DNA of 64,000 nucleotides, from NCBI GenBank assembly GCA_963826505.1, contig CAWGXG010000008.1, positions 434,001 to 498,000 of the forward strand. The letters are read 5' to 3'. A program made the translations under genes and the position numbers. Of this stretch, positions 1 to 9,523 are shown piece after piece (position 1 is the first letter of the stretch; each line of letters begins with the position of its first letter). The notes under the pieces were generated by a model. It saw only the letters and a program-made list of their open reading frames with translations. It had not been told where the DNA came from and ran no database searches. This DNA is from CAWGXG01 sp963826505 (lineage in GTDB: Bacteria > Chloroflexota > Anaerolineae > Aggregatilineales > Aggregatilineaceae).

Positions 1-1716
1 TGGATGCGTCCGCCAGCATGAAAGCGACAGATGTCTCGCCAAACCGTTTCGCGGCGGCACGCAGCATCGCCGAGGACCTGGTGGACACGCTGGGACCAGA
101 TGACACCATGACCGTGATCCGGGTGGCCGAAGTGCCCGAAGTGCTGGCCGCCGCCTCGCGTGATAAACTTGTGCTGCGTAGCGCGATCGGAGACGCACAG
201 CCCGGCGATGTCAGCGCCGATTGGTTTGCCGCGATGACGTTGGCGGCGGCAGGTGCGGCGGGCGTGAGCGAACTGAATGTCGTGATCGTCAGCGATGGCG
301 GACTCCCGCCCGATCTCCCATCAGTACCGGGCACCGTTCGGTTTGTGCCCGTAGGCAAGTCGGGCGATAACCTGGCAATCTCGGCCCTGGCGACATCCTC
401 GCTGCCGGGGAGCACACCGCAGTTATTTACCCGCATCACCAATTACGGCGCGACGGACACCGATGTTATCCTGGATGTGCGCGTCGACAGCAGCAGCGTG
501 ATCTATACCGCTCGGCGCTATACGGTGCCCGCGGGCAGTTATGTGGATGTGTTCGATCTGGCGCTGCCGGACGCGTTCGACACCCTCACCGCCGAATTGA
601 CGCTCCCCGCCAATTCGTGCGGCTAACGATTACCTGGCCGCGGACAATGTGACGTATGCCGCGCGCGATCGGTCCGGGGCGGGGCGCGTCCTGTTGGTGA
701 CGGCGGATAACCTGTTCCTGACGCACGTATTCCAGAGCCTGCGCGGCGTTGAGTTGTACCAGGCGGATTCCCTCGATAATCTGCCGAGCGATTCCTTCGA
801 TCTGGTCGTTTTCGATGGCGTGCTGCCCGATCAACTCCCGGACAGCGATCTGCTGATTGTCAATCCGCCGCATGGCACGGACTTCTTCTCCATAGCTGGA
901 GAGGCTGAACCCACCGGGACGGTCACGATCAACCAGGATGATACGCGCACGCGCAATCTTGGCGGCTACATGGATTCCGTGACCGTCAATACGCTGTCTG
1001 TGCTGAGCGGCGTGGAGTGGGGAACCGTGCTCGCCCAGGTCGACGGGTATCCGTTGGTGGTTGCGGGCGAGGTGGGCAGCCGTCAGGTCGTCATTCTGCC
1101 CTTCGACGTCAAATATCCGAACAGCGATATCGTGTTGCAGCCCGCGTGGCCGATCCTGATTGCGGAGCTATCGGCGTGGTTTTCGCCGCCGCGAGTGACG
1201 AGTGTGACGGACTATCTGTCGCCCGGCGCTCCCGTGACGATCCGTTTCATCGAGAATGCGGACGATGCTGTCATTACCCGCCCGAACGGCCAGCGCGTCA
1301 CGCTCTCACCGCAAGGTAGCGAAGCCGTATTTGCCGATACGCTGACTCCCGGCTTGTACCGCGTAGACCTGCGGAAAAACGGCAGCGCCTTCAAGTCTGA
1401 GCAGTTTGCTGTTAATCTGTTTGATCCGGCAGAAAGCCAGATCGCGCCGCGCTCTAGCGTGGTGATCGGGACCAGCGCCGTAGAAGAGGCGACCCGCGAA
1501 GAATCGGCCAAGCGCGAGTATTGGTCCTGGGTGGCGCTGGCAGGCTTGCTGCTGCTGCTGATCGAATGGTGGGTCTACCACCGTTCGCTGCGGCGCATTC
1601 CGCGCGTGGCACTGACCGGTTTGCATGGTGGGCAACCGGGTTTGCGTGACCGTCTGCGGGCGCGTGCTGCAACTCTGGGGCGACGGAAGTCTCGCCGTGT
1701 GATGAAGACGCGCTGA
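1..1716 (+). pseudogene. VWA-domain membrane protein, 5' truncated by window edge and frameshifted
   Basis: The gene enters from outside the window. The first readable residues include DASASM, a perfect DxSxS MIDAS metal-binding motif of a von Willebrand A domain. The frame stops at 626 just after the peptide LTLPAN. The +1 frame continues immediately with RAANDYLAADNVTYAARD, the DNxxYA-type sequence normally found inside this family. Removing one C from the CCCC run near 603-608 restores a single reading frame. The second part (to 1716) ends in one transmembrane segment, roughly WVALAGLLLLLIEWWVYH, and a basic cytoplasmic tail. The domain therefore faces outside, anchored at its C-terminus, as in BatA-like proteins. 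A second VWA protein follows 30 bp downstream. The frameshift is probably a sequence error. The exact function is unknown. Confidence 0.7.
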
Positions 1717-1746
1717 GTGTTGAGCTAACGAGGCTGAGATCGGGTC

Positions 1747-4725
1747 ATGAGCTTCACCAATCCTAACGCTCTCTTATTGCTACTCGTGCTGCCGTTTCTG
1801 GTGGTTGTCGGGTGGCCGCGTCTGGTTTACCGCCGGCGGCGCGATACGGTTAGCCTGCTGCTGCGGCTGCTGCTCGTGATCGTCATTGTGTTTGGGTTGG
1901 CCGGTATCCAAATCGAACGAGCGGCGGATAAGCTCGCCGTCGTGTTCCTGATTGACGAATCGGACAGCATCTCGCCAGCGATGCAAAGCGCGGCGGTGGA
2001 CTATGTGCGCACGGCAGCGGATGCCATGCGCAATAAGGACCAGGCGGCGGTCATTGTCTTTGGAGCCGATGCCCTGGTGGAGACGCCCATCACCGACCGG
2101 CTGGAGCTTGTGCAACTGGGGTCGCATCCCATCCGGTTGAACACTGACATTGCCGAGGCGCTGCGGTTAGGCTTGGCCCTGTTCCCCGCCGACACGGCCA
2201 AGCGCATGGTGATTCTGAGCGATGGCAAGCAAACCGTAGGTGATGCCGAACAGGTTGCGCGACTGGCCGCGGCGACCGGCGTGCAGATTGATTACGTGTA
2301 TCTCGGCTCGGCGGACGTGCAACCATCGGCGTCTGAGCCGGAGATCATGGTGCAAAGTATCGACGCGCCGTCGACGGTGAACGCAGGCGAGCGCTTCAAC
2401 CTGACCGTGACGATTTCGAGCACGCTGCCCAATACGCAAGCCGAAGTGCGCGTGCTGTCCGGCGGGCGGGTCGTGCATCGCCGCGAGGTGGAATTGCAGC
2501 GAGGCGTGACTAACGTCGTGTTTGACATGATCGCGCCGAGTCCCGGTTTTGCCGACTTCAATGTCGTGGTCGAGCCGCACAGCGCGGACACGTTCTACCA
2601 GAACAACCAGCTTGCGGCTTTCACTGAGGTGACGGGCTCACCGCGTGTGCTGTTGGTGACCTCTGATGAGCGCGAAATCGAATCACTGCGCAGCGTGTTG
2701 GAAGAGTTTGGCTTGCAGGTTGATGTGCAGGGGCCGAACGATCTGCCCGTCGGGCTTGCGCCGCTCAGCAGTTACGACAGCATCGTGCTGGCGAATGTCT
2801 CCGCGACTGATTTGTCCCTGGACAGGATGCGTTATTTGCAGGCGTACGTGCGCGATCTCGGCGGTGGACTCGTGGTAATCGGCGGCCCGAATGCCTATGG
2901 CGTGGGCGGCTATTTTCAAACGCCGTTGGAAGAAACGCTGCCCGTCGACATGCGGATTCGTGATCAGAAGCGCATTCCCCAATTGACGATGTTATTTGTC
3001 ATCGATCGCTCGGGCAGTATGGAAATTTCCAGCTCGGGCTCGGTGTCCAATCTGGAGCTTGCCAAAGAGGCGGTGGCGCGGTCCTTCGATCTGTTGAATG
3101 ATAACGACCGCACTGGCGTATTGTCCTTTGACATCAGCGCCTACTACGTGATCGATATTCAGCCGGTCGGGGACGCCGCCAACCGGCAGCGTTTGCGTGA
3201 TCTGATCGGGTCGCTGCGGCCCGGCGGCGGCACCAATATCCGGCAGGGTATTTTGTCCGCCGATCAGGTGCTGCGCAGCGATCCGTCGCAGTTGAAACAC
3301 ATCATTCTGCTGACGGATGGCGGGGCCGATTCCAGCGGTATCGCGTCCGCGGTGCAGCGCATGTACGACAACTACGGCATCACGACTTCGGTCGTGGCCG
3401 TCGGGCAAGATTACGGCCGCTGGCTGCAAGATGTGGCGACAGCCGGGCATGGTATCTTCCATCTGGCTTATGATGTTTCGACTATTCCAGCGATTTTCAC
3501 TGCCGAGACACTGCTGGCAACGCGTTCGTATATCACCGAACAGGAGTTCACGCCCACGATCACAGCCCGGCACCCGATTGTTCAGGGATTTGACAGTTTG
3601 CCACCGCTGGAAGGCTACGTCGCGACATCGGCGAAGGATACCGCGCAGGTGATTATGCAGGGTCCGCAAGACGATCCTATCCTGGCCGCCTGGCAATACG
3701 GGCTGGGGCGCGCCGTAGCCTTTACGTCGGACGCGACGTCGCGCTGGGCGGCGAACTGGTTGGGGTGGGACGGGTATGCCGATTTCTGGAATCAAGCCAT
3801 CCGCTGGACGATCACGCAGGGCATCTCCAACAATCTGGAGGCGCGCGTCGTAGAGCGGGGCGAGCAGGCGGTGTTGGTCGTGGACGCTCGCGATAACCGG
3901 GGTAATTTCCTCAACGGTTTAAACCTTGATGCGTCGGTCGTCAGTTCGACGCTGGAAACGACTTCGGTCACGCTTCAGCAGGTGGCGCCGGGACGGTACG
4001 AGGCCGCGTTTACGCCGCAGTCGGAAGGGGCCTATTTCATCACCGTGGCCGGGTCGACCGCTGGAAGCAGCTCATCTTCCGTGCCCGAGACTGTCCGGCA
4101 AACCACGGGATGGGTCATGAGCTATTCGGCAGAATATCGCGTTGGGCTGGATACTGTCGGGTCGGATTCCTCTGAGGCGCTGCTCAATCGGCTGGCGACC
4201 ACGACCGGCGGGCAATCCCTGAACGACACGCCTGACGCCGTATTTCTGCATAACCTGGATCGGGAGCAATCCGCCCAACCGCTGTGGCCCTATTTCGTAC
4301 TGGCGGCGTTAATACTGCTGCCGCTGGATATTGCCGTGCGGCGGTTGGTCATTTCGCGTAGTGATATGGCAAAATTGGGCCGAGCCGTCGCGGCGGTGAC
4401 TGGGCGGAACGCTCCGGCTCCGTCCCCGGGCGAACCGCAAGCTCGTCTGGGCCGCTTGATGGACGCGAAGGGTCGCGCGCGCAGGCTGCGCCACCCGGAG
4501 GACCAACCGCCTTCGGAAGACGCTGCCAATGAACCGTTTCTAGAGTCGCCCGCGCCCGTGCCGCCCAAAACCCGCACTCGTACAGCGAAAGCAACCCCGC
4601 GTACGGCGTCGCCTCAGTCGAGCAATCCCACAGCTACCAAAGCGGACGAAGACGCGACATTGGCGTCGCGTCTGCTGGAACGGCGGCGATCCTCTTCTCA
4701 CGATCAGGACGATCACAATCGATGA
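1747..4725 (+). CDS. Large membrane protein with two VWA domains and a glutamine-amidotransferase-like domain
   Basis: This is a 992-residue protein. Two N-terminal membrane helices (about residues 5-25 and 37-58) precede a first VWA domain with MIDAS DESDS. A beta-sandwich-like segment follows, then a class I glutamine-amidotransferase-like region (VLLVTSDEREIESLRSVL onward, about 295-390). A second VWA domain begins with LFVIDRSGSM. Near residue 850 another membrane helix (LWPYFVLAALILLPLDIAV) leads to a charged, Pro-rich cytoplasmic tail. This order matches the large BatA/YfbK-like VWA family seen in Chloroflexota and Planctomycetes, whose role is not established. Both MIDAS sites have intact DxSxS residues. 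The stop codon overlaps the next start (ATGA), so the genes are probably co-transcribed. Confidence 0.85.
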   Translation: MSFTNPNALLLLLVLPFLVVVGWPRLVYRRRRDTVSLLLRLLLVIVIVFGLAGIQIERAADKLAVVFLIDESDSISPAMQSAAVDYVRTAADAMRNKDQAAVIVFGADALVETPITDRLELVQLGSHPIRLNTDIAEALRLGLALFPADTAKRMVILSDGKQTVGDAEQVARLAAATGVQIDYVYLGSADVQPSASEPEIMVQSIDAPSTVNAGERFNLTVTISSTLPNTQAEVRVLSGGRVVHRREVELQRGVTNVVFDMIAPSPGFADFNVVVEPHSADTFYQNNQLAAFTEVTGSPRVLLVTSDEREIESLRSVLEEFGLQVDVQGPNDLPVGLAPLSSYDSIVLANVSATDLSLDRMRYLQAYVRDLGGGLVVIGGPNAYGVGGYFQTPLEETLPVDMRIRDQKRIPQLTMLFVIDRSGSMEISSSGSVSNLELAKEAVARSFDLLNDNDRTGVLSFDISAYYVIDIQPVGDAANRQRLRDLIGSLRPGGGTNIRQGILSADQVLRSDPSQLKHIILLTDGGADSSGIASAVQRMYDNYGITTSVVAVGQDYGRWLQDVATAGHGIFHLAYDVSTIPAIFTAETLLATRSYITEQEFTPTITARHPIVQGFDSLPPLEGYVATSAKDTAQVIMQGPQDDPILAAWQYGLGRAVAFTSDATSRWAANWLGWDGYADFWNQAIRWTITQGISNNLEARVVERGEQAVLVVDARDNRGNFLNGLNLDASVVSSTLETTSVTLQQVAPGRYEAAFTPQSEGAYFITVAGSTAGSSSSSVPETVRQTTGWVMSYSAEYRVGLDTVGSDSSEALLNRLATTTGGQSLNDTPDAVFLHNLDREQSAQPLWPYFVLAALILLPLDIAVRRLVISRSDMAKLGRAVAAVTGRNAPAPSPGEPQARLGRLMDAKGRARRLRHPEDQPPSEDAANEPFLESPAPVPPKTRTRTAKATPRTASPQSSNPTATKADEDATLASRLLERRRSSSHDQDDHNR

Positions 4726-5546
4726 AGTTTCTAGACAGATTTGCGAAGCGAAGGCGAAGCCTTGTAGTGTGCCTGGCAGCAGGGGTGCTGTTGGGGTGTA
4801 ATATGTCTGTCCGCCAGGCCGATCCGCCCACTTCGTCGGGTGGGACTGGTCCCGGCTATGCTCAGGACTGGCAGGCGATCGCGCCGGGCGTGGAACGTCG
4901 CGAGATGGACTTGCCCACCGCGTCGATCAGCTTGCGGGGCACGATGAGCGTGCTGCGCGTCGATCCAGCGCTGGCGACTTTCCGTGTCCATTACAGCCCT
5001 GGCGCAGCGTATTCTCTGCCGGACTGGGCTTCCCGCTTGCCGGGCGCGCTGGCCATCGTCAATGGGGCGTTTTTTGACGAGTTCGACTGTGCTCTGGGTC
5101 TGCTGGTCAGCGAAGGGCAGGTTTTCGGGAGCTCGTTTGCCGGGTTCGGAGGCATGTTCCAGGTCGGCAGCAGCGGCGTACGTGTGCGCTCGCTGGTGGG
5201 TGAGCCGTATCAGGGCGAACCGCTGTGGCAGGCGGTCCAGGCGTTTCCCATGTTGATCGAGCAGGGCGGCCAGTTAGCGCCGCAAGGCGCTGGCTTCGAC
5301 GCGCGCTCGCGGCGCACCTGGATCGGCCAGGATCGATGGGGGCGGATCGTGATTGGGGTGACGTTCAATCTCATTTCGTTGGCGGACCTACAAAACTGGC
5401 TGCTTGCCAGCGGCTTGGACCTGAATACCGCGTTTGGCCTGGATGGCGGACGCTCCGCCGGGCTGCTGGTGGCGGCGCCCAACGCGGGCCAATCGCTGCT
5501 TTCGGTGGATGCGCTGCCCAGTGTGATTGCGGTTTACGGATCCTGA
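4722..5546 (+). CDS. Phosphodiester glycosidase (NAGPA/DUF2233) family lipoprotein
   Basis: The N-terminus is a short basic segment, a hydrophobic stretch and the lipobox LLGC, so the protein is probably a lipoprotein. The remaining sequence has hallmarks of the phosphodiester glycosidase domain family: AIVNGAFFDE near residue 110 and the C-terminal AFGLDGGRSAGLLV. Family members hydrolyse sugar phosphodiesters such as the GlcNAc-1-phosphodiester linkage, and many bacterial members act on exopolysaccharide or wall glycans. The start codon overlaps the stop of the large VWA protein by four bases, placing it in the same operon. Substrate is not predictable from sequence. Confidence 0.85.
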   Translation: MKFLDRFAKRRRSLVVCLAAGVLLGCNMSVRQADPPTSSGGTGPGYAQDWQAIAPGVERREMDLPTASISLRGTMSVLRVDPALATFRVHYSPGAAYSLPDWASRLPGALAIVNGAFFDEFDCALGLLVSEGQVFGSSFAGFGGMFQVGSSGVRVRSLVGEPYQGEPLWQAVQAFPMLIEQGGQLAPQGAGFDARSRRTWIGQDRWGRIVIGVTFNLISLADLQNWLLASGLDLNTAFGLDGGRSAGLLVAAPNAGQSLLSVDALPSVIAVYGS

Positions 5547-5565
5547 TGGTTCACGATCGGAAAGT

Positions 5566-6414
5566 ATGATGTCGCTTGAAACAGAAACCCACGCTATTCC
5601 CACGCGTATTTTGACGCCTGAGGGCTTGATCCCGACGCCCTATGTCGCGCAATCCCTGGCGCAGGCAGTCCAGTACGAGCCGCGGGGCGTGTATACCGTC
5701 GCCCGCACCTTTCACGGCGATCGCGCCCTGCTGCTCGATTCGCACCTGGACCGGCTGGAGTATTCCGCACGCCTGGTGGATATTCCGTTGTCTCTGAATC
5801 GCGCCCGGCTGCGACAGGCGCTGCGCTCGTTGTTGCACGAGGCGGCCTTTCCTGATGCCAAGTTTCGTGTGACGATTCCGCGCGACCATCCGGACTGGAT
5901 GTATCTTTCGATTGAACAGGTTCAGCCGGTACCGGAAGCGATTTTGCGGGACGGAGCGCACCTGGTAACCACGCCTCTTGTTCGCGAGAATCCGGCTGCC
6001 AAAACAACCGATTGGATGATGGTCCGCCAACCCACGGCTGCCAGCCTGCCTGACGGCGTATATGAGGCGTTGCTGGTCGATCGCGATGGTTATGTGCTGG
6101 AGGGCTTGTCCAGCAACTTCTACGGCGTTATAGCGGGCGTCCTGCACACGGCCGGCACCGGCGTGTTGGAGGGTATTACGCGCCGAGCGATCATCACGAT
6201 TTCCCATGATATCGTGCCCGTAGAGCTGACCGCCGTGCGCACCAGCGATCTCCCGTTGCTGTCTGAGGCGATGATGACCAGCAGCAGCCGGGGTGTTGTG
6301 CCGGTCACGCGGATCGATGGGCAGCCGGTGGGGGACGGCTTTGTAGGGCCGATCGTGCAGGCGCTGCGAGAACGTTACAACCAATGGACAGACACGCACG
6401 CCGAACCGATCTAG
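5566..6414 (+). CDS. Class IV PLP-dependent aminotransferase
   Basis: The protein belongs to fold-type IV PLP enzymes (branched-chain aminotransferase, D-amino-acid aminotransferase, aminodeoxychorismate lyase). The N-terminal part has FHGDRALLLDSHLDRLEYSA, the usual H-x-R-L motif. The presumed PLP lysine lies in PAAKTTDWMMVRQ and is followed by YEALLVDRDGYVLEGLSSN, matching the EgxxSNxF motif that contacts the cofactor. ATG at 5566 (or 5569) is preferred over an in-frame TTG at 5527 because of the GGAAAG just upstream and because the TTG lies inside the preceding gene. The substrate is uncertain: BCAA, D-Ala or aminodeoxychorismate are all possible. Confidence 0.85.
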   Translation: MMSLETETHAIPTRILTPEGLIPTPYVAQSLAQAVQYEPRGVYTVARTFHGDRALLLDSHLDRLEYSARLVDIPLSLNRARLRQALRSLLHEAAFPDAKFRVTIPRDHPDWMYLSIEQVQPVPEAILRDGAHLVTTPLVRENPAAKTTDWMMVRQPTAASLPDGVYEALLVDRDGYVLEGLSSNFYGVIAGVLHTAGTGVLEGITRRAIITISHDIVPVELTAVRTSDLPLLSEAMMTSSSRGVVPVTRIDGQPVGDGFVGPIVQALRERYNQWTDTHAEPI

Positions 6415-6434
6415 CGCCTCTGGAGCGTTTTGTA

Positions 6435-6468
6435 GAGCGGATGCCTGCTCAACGCGAACATCCGGCTC
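6435..6468. terminator. Imperfect hairpin between convergent genes
   Basis: GAGCGGATG (6435-6443) pairs with CATCCGGCTC (6459-6468), with one bulged base. It lies between the convergent ends of the aminotransferase and the C39-like peptidase. There is no U-tract on either strand, so a terminator role is only suggested by position. Confidence 0.3.
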
Positions 6469-6485
6469 AGTGAGTGGTCACGTGG

Positions 6486-7535
6486 CTATTGCACCGCCGG
6501 TTCGGGTCCGCCGTGCCCCGGCAGTGGGACGGCCCCTTCCATCTCCTCGACCGCGGGAACCGTGGGATCGTGGATGTCGCTCACGTCAAGCTGGCCGGGC
6601 ATCGGAATTTCAAGATGCTGACCGATCGCGATCATACTGTTGGGCAGCGCGTTGTAAGCTGCGATGGCGCGCCACTTCGATCCCTGCCCGTAATAACTCC
6701 CTGCGACCGTCCACAACGAGTCCCCGTTTTCTACGACGTGGACCGTCACTTCGGCTCCCCATTTGCCCACATGGTAGGCCCAATAATTGAGCGTCACCGG
6801 ATCGTCCAGATTCGGGACCGGGGCGTTCTCGTAGGCGGCCAGCGCCAGAATGCGCCGCTTGAGATCGGCCAGCAGGGGAATCTGATCGACAGGGGTATCC
6901 GTGTCTTTTGGTTTGACCGGCTTTTTCGGCGGCGCGGACCCGCGCTTGAAGGGGAATGCGACCTCAGAAGTCAGACACGCATAGTTGGGATTTTCCTCAA
7001 TCGAGAATCCACCCCAGGCCGTTTTGAACTCATCGTTGGTCCATTCGAAATAGGTCCCGTTTTCGGGCCTGGTGCCATACGCCGAACCGAACAGCGGATC
7101 GTGGACATACACTTTGTCGTCGTCGCTGCCGACCACCAGCACAAAATGCGCCCCATCGAAGTTGTTGCCGGTTTTTTTGCGCCACGTCGTGTATTTGACC
7201 AGTGCGATCGATGGTTTACCCTCGGCCAACGATGCTTTCAGGCTGTTCAGCGCCCCAGCAGGAGAATACGTGAAGCGCTTCAGAGTCAGGTTGTGAGCCT
7301 GGGCAGCTTTGAACAAATGCCCGAAATTGGTGTACCCCTTGTTGGGTACGGCCATTCCGGGGTTGGTTTTCAACTCAGGATACAGCACCAGGTAAAGGTC
7401 ATCGGGGGTGACGGCATTACCCTGCCCATTGAGCAGCATCGCGACGCAGGTCGGCCCGCAGTCACCCACGGCCAGGTCGGCATCCGGCACTGCCCACTGC
7501 GATCGATAAGGAATATCGAGCTTGATGCGTGACAT
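6486..7535 (-). CDS. C39-like cysteine peptidase with C-terminal LysM domain
   Basis: Residues 1-160 look like a C39-type papain-fold peptidase. The nucleophile is in VGDCGPTC (Cys26), the histidine in DGAHFVLVVG (His130) and the Asp in VHDPLFG (Asp146). After a Lys/Pro-rich linker comes one LysM domain beginning VHVVENGDSLWTVAGSYYGQ, expected to bind peptidoglycan or another GlcNAc polymer. There is no obvious signal peptide at the chosen start. ATG 7535 was selected because AAGGAGAG precedes it at good spacing; the frame stays open upstream to 7598 without a better start. C39 peptidases usually cleave double-glycine leaders, but no ABC exporter or bacteriocin gene is nearby, so a wall-associated hydrolase is more likely. 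Confidence 0.8.
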   Translation of the reverse strand: MSRIKLDIPYRSQWAVPDADLAVGDCGPTCVAMLLNGQGNAVTPDDLYLVLYPELKTNPGMAVPNKGYTNFGHLFKAAQAHNLTLKRFTYSPAGALNSLKASLAEGKPSIALVKYTTWRKKTGNNFDGAHFVLVVGSDDDKVYVHDPLFGSAYGTRPENGTYFEWTNDEFKTAWGGFSIEENPNYACLTSEVAFPFKRGSAPPKKPVKPKDTDTPVDQIPLLADLKRRILALAAYENAPVPNLDDPVTLNYWAYHVGKWGAEVTVHVVENGDSLWTVAGSYYGQGSKWRAIAAYNALPNSMIAIGQHLEIPMPGQLDVSDIHDPTVPAVEEMEGAVPLPGHGGPEPAVQ

Positions 7536-7710
7536 ACATCTCTCCTTGGCGAGCAGGTACGGGCCATACCGTATTTGGGACGATCTTAGGCTAATCATGC
7601 AGGATTTGAGATCAGTATAGCATGGAGCATTTTCTCATGCCGGGATTGCCGCCGCGCGTCATGCATTTTCAGCGGGCCGATCGGGAAAGCGAAGGGATGC
7701 GAATTGACGG

Positions 7711-8712
7711 CTAGGCGTCTGGCGGCTGGTCGGGTTTCAGCCGGGACAGGGTGGTCGTTTCCTGCTGCCAGATCGGGGTATTTTCCAGGCGACGGCGCAG
7801 CGCTTCAAGCCGCGGATAACCGTCGGCGTATTCGGCGGCCCATTCCTGGGCGAAACTTCCGCGCCGGATGCCGTCCAGAATCGATTCCATCTGGCGTGTG
7901 ATCTTGATCTCTTTGAAGCGTTCCAGGCGCGACAGCATGCCATATTGGGCGGTGCGTGAGTGCATGCTGAGGCTGGCTACAATTCCGGCTTCGGCCCACT
8001 TGGAGACGATATAGCCCAGTTCGCCAGACAAATACAGGCTGGTCGACACCGCCTCAGGAGGGAAGCCTTCGCGATTCAGGACTTCGCAGGCTGCCTGCAG
8101 AATGGTGTGTAGGGCGGGCAGGATAGCCTGCTGCATGAACAGATCAAGCTCGGCTTCTTGCTGAAACGTCAGTTCAACAGCGCCATGCCGTAGGGCACCT
8201 AACGCTTTTGCGGCGGCGAGTATCCGTGTCCAGGCCGCGCCGGATGCATCCTGGCCGACTGCGACGAAGCTGGGAAAACCGCCGCCGTCCAGGTAACCCT
8301 CACGCACGCGCTGTCCGACCGATTGCGGCGCAACTAACCCTACATCCACGAATGGCGGTGGCTCGATGAAGCCAAAGGCCACGTTATAGCCCGAGGCGAA
8401 CAGCAGCATATCATTTTCTTGTAGGGCGGGCGCGATGTCGGTGAGATAGACCTGCGGGGCGATTTCGTCCGGCAGCATAACTAACATCAGGTCGGATCGA
8501 CGCACCGCATCCAGAATGGTCGTGACCTCGAAGCCGTCGTGATAAGCCTGATCTTTGTAGTTATCATCCTGATTGCCGATGAGCACGGGGAAGGCGCTGT
8601 CGCGGAGATTGAGGGCCAGCGGGCGGCCCATATTGCCATAGCCCAACACGGCAATCCGTTTGTTCATCAGCAGGGCCAGATCGGCGTCTGAATCATGATA
8701 TATTACGGCCAT
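7711..8712 (-). CDS. Ketol-acid reductoisomerase-like NAD(P)-binding protein, probably not a true KARI
   Basis: The full length aligns with class I ketol-acid reductoisomerase. The N-terminus is MAVIYHDSDADLALLMNKRIA-like, followed by a Rossmann loop GYGNMG and ALNLRDS. The middle reads DVGLVAPQSVGQRVREGY and the C-terminal knotted domain includes AELDLFMQQ and SLSMHSRTAQYG. In true KARI the middle motif is APKGPGH; here Lys and His are both Gln. The metal-binding DLFGE motif reads DLFMQ, and one Glu of the ECLHE motif appears to be Tyr. The fold and dinucleotide site are kept while the isomeroreductase chemistry is probably lost. Another reductase activity or a regulatory role is possible. 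It is a single gene, with no ilvBN/leu neighbours. Confidence 0.75.
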   Translation of the reverse strand: MAVIYHDSDADLALLMNKRIAVLGYGNMGRPLALNLRDSAFPVLIGNQDDNYKDQAYHDGFEVTTILDAVRRSDLMLVMLPDEIAPQVYLTDIAPALQENDMLLFASGYNVAFGFIEPPPFVDVGLVAPQSVGQRVREGYLDGGGFPSFVAVGQDASGAAWTRILAAAKALGALRHGAVELTFQQEAELDLFMQQAILPALHTILQAACEVLNREGFPPEAVSTSLYLSGELGYIVSKWAEAGIVASLSMHSRTAQYGMLSRLERFKEIKITRQMESILDGIRRGSFAQEWAAEYADGYPRLEALRRRLENTPIWQQETTTLSRLKPDQPPDA

Positions 8713-8860
8713 GTCAAAAATCCTTTGGGGTACCTATGCAAGGACCAGGTATCTGAATCCCGCAAACACGAGTGCGCCTGTGCGCGGCATTCTACTCCGA
8801 ACCGCCACGAAATGACCAGTGTGAATTCTGATGATTTCGATTTATAACTGTGAGCACTGC

Positions 8861-8885
8861 GCAACTGTGGTCGGATCTGTGCGTA
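8861..8885 (+). promoter_or_regulatory. Candidate ECF-type promoter of the sigma factor operon
   Basis: GCAAC (8861-8865) and CGTA (8882-8885) are separated by exactly 16 bases. This resembles the xGAAC-N16-CGTA layout recognised by many ECF sigma factors. It lies 50 bp before the ECF gene start at 8936 in the right orientation, so autoregulation is plausible. The first base of the -35 core differs from the usual GGAAC. Confidence 0.45.
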
Positions 8886-8935
8886 TATCCTGTTAGTAGG
8901 GGCGACTGACAAATCCGATAGGTAGGGGACCTGTT

Positions 8936-9523
8936 GTGAACGAGGAAAGCGATTCCCTGTGGGTGCAGCGCACACTCGCTGGTGACCCACAAGCTTTTGG
9001 GGAACTCGTTCAACGCTACGAACGCGATGTGTTCAACCTGGCATATCGCATGTTGAACGAACGGGGAGAAGCTGAAGATGCGGCACAGGAAGCGTTCCTG
9101 CGGGCGTATTCGAACCTGGATCGCTATGATGTGTCGCGTCCGTTCAAAACCTGGCTGCTGTCGATCACATCTAACCATTGTATCGATCGGCTGCGGCGTC
9201 GCCGGTTGGTCTGGCTGTCGTTAGAAGAACCGTTGCCGCCTCATCCCGCGCTCACCAGTGATATTCCTGGCCCAGAAGAGGCGACACTTAATAACGAGCG
9301 CAACGTATTAGTTCAAGAATTGTTGGATGAGTTGAGTCCTGAATACCGGCTGGCTGTTGTGTTGCGCTATTGGTACGACCTGTCGTATGCCGAGATCGCT
9401 GAGATGTTGGAGACGACCGAGAGCGCGATCAAGAGCCGCCTTTTTCGGGCACGACAGACGCTCGCCAATCACCTTGACGAACGACCCATTCCAGACCTTG
9501 ATCCCACTATGGAAGGTTCGTGA
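8936..9523 (+). CDS. ECF-family RNA polymerase sigma factor
   Basis: This 195-residue sigma-70 protein has only regions 2 and 4. Region 2 includes DVFNLAYRMLNERGEAEDAAQEAFLRAY (about residues 30-58). Region 4 includes YRLAVVLRYWYDLSYAEIAEMLETTESAIKSRLFRARQTL (about 137-176), a helix-turn-helix for -35 recognition. The protein resembles the SigW/RpoE group that responds to envelope stress. The start is GTG (TTGTGAACGAGG context) after a GGGGA stretch. The stop overlaps the next gene (TGATG), whose product looks like its anti-sigma factor. Confidence 0.93.
   Translation: MNEESDSLWVQRTLAGDPQAFGELVQRYERDVFNLAYRMLNERGEAEDAAQEAFLRAYSNLDRYDVSRPFKTWLLSITSNHCIDRLRRRRLVWLSLEEPLPPHPALTSDIPGPEEATLNNERNVLVQELLDELSPEYRLAVVLRYWYDLSYAEIAEMLETTESAIKSRLFRARQTLANHLDERPIPDLDPTMEGS

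Noticed and set aside
2992..3795. A 267-residue minus-strand frame inside the large VWA gene
   Set aside because: It is antisense to a well supported VWA domain and shows no family motifs.
6474..7532. A 352-residue open frame on the + strand opposite the C39-like peptidase
   Set aside because: It has no recognisable domain, is rich in His/Arg/Gln typical of antisense frames in GC-rich DNA, and the minus strand has clear catalytic and LysM motifs.
7711..8712. Annotation as functional ilvC
   Set aside because: The Lys/His of the APKGPGH motif and a metal-binding Glu are replaced, so the catalytic site looks incomplete.
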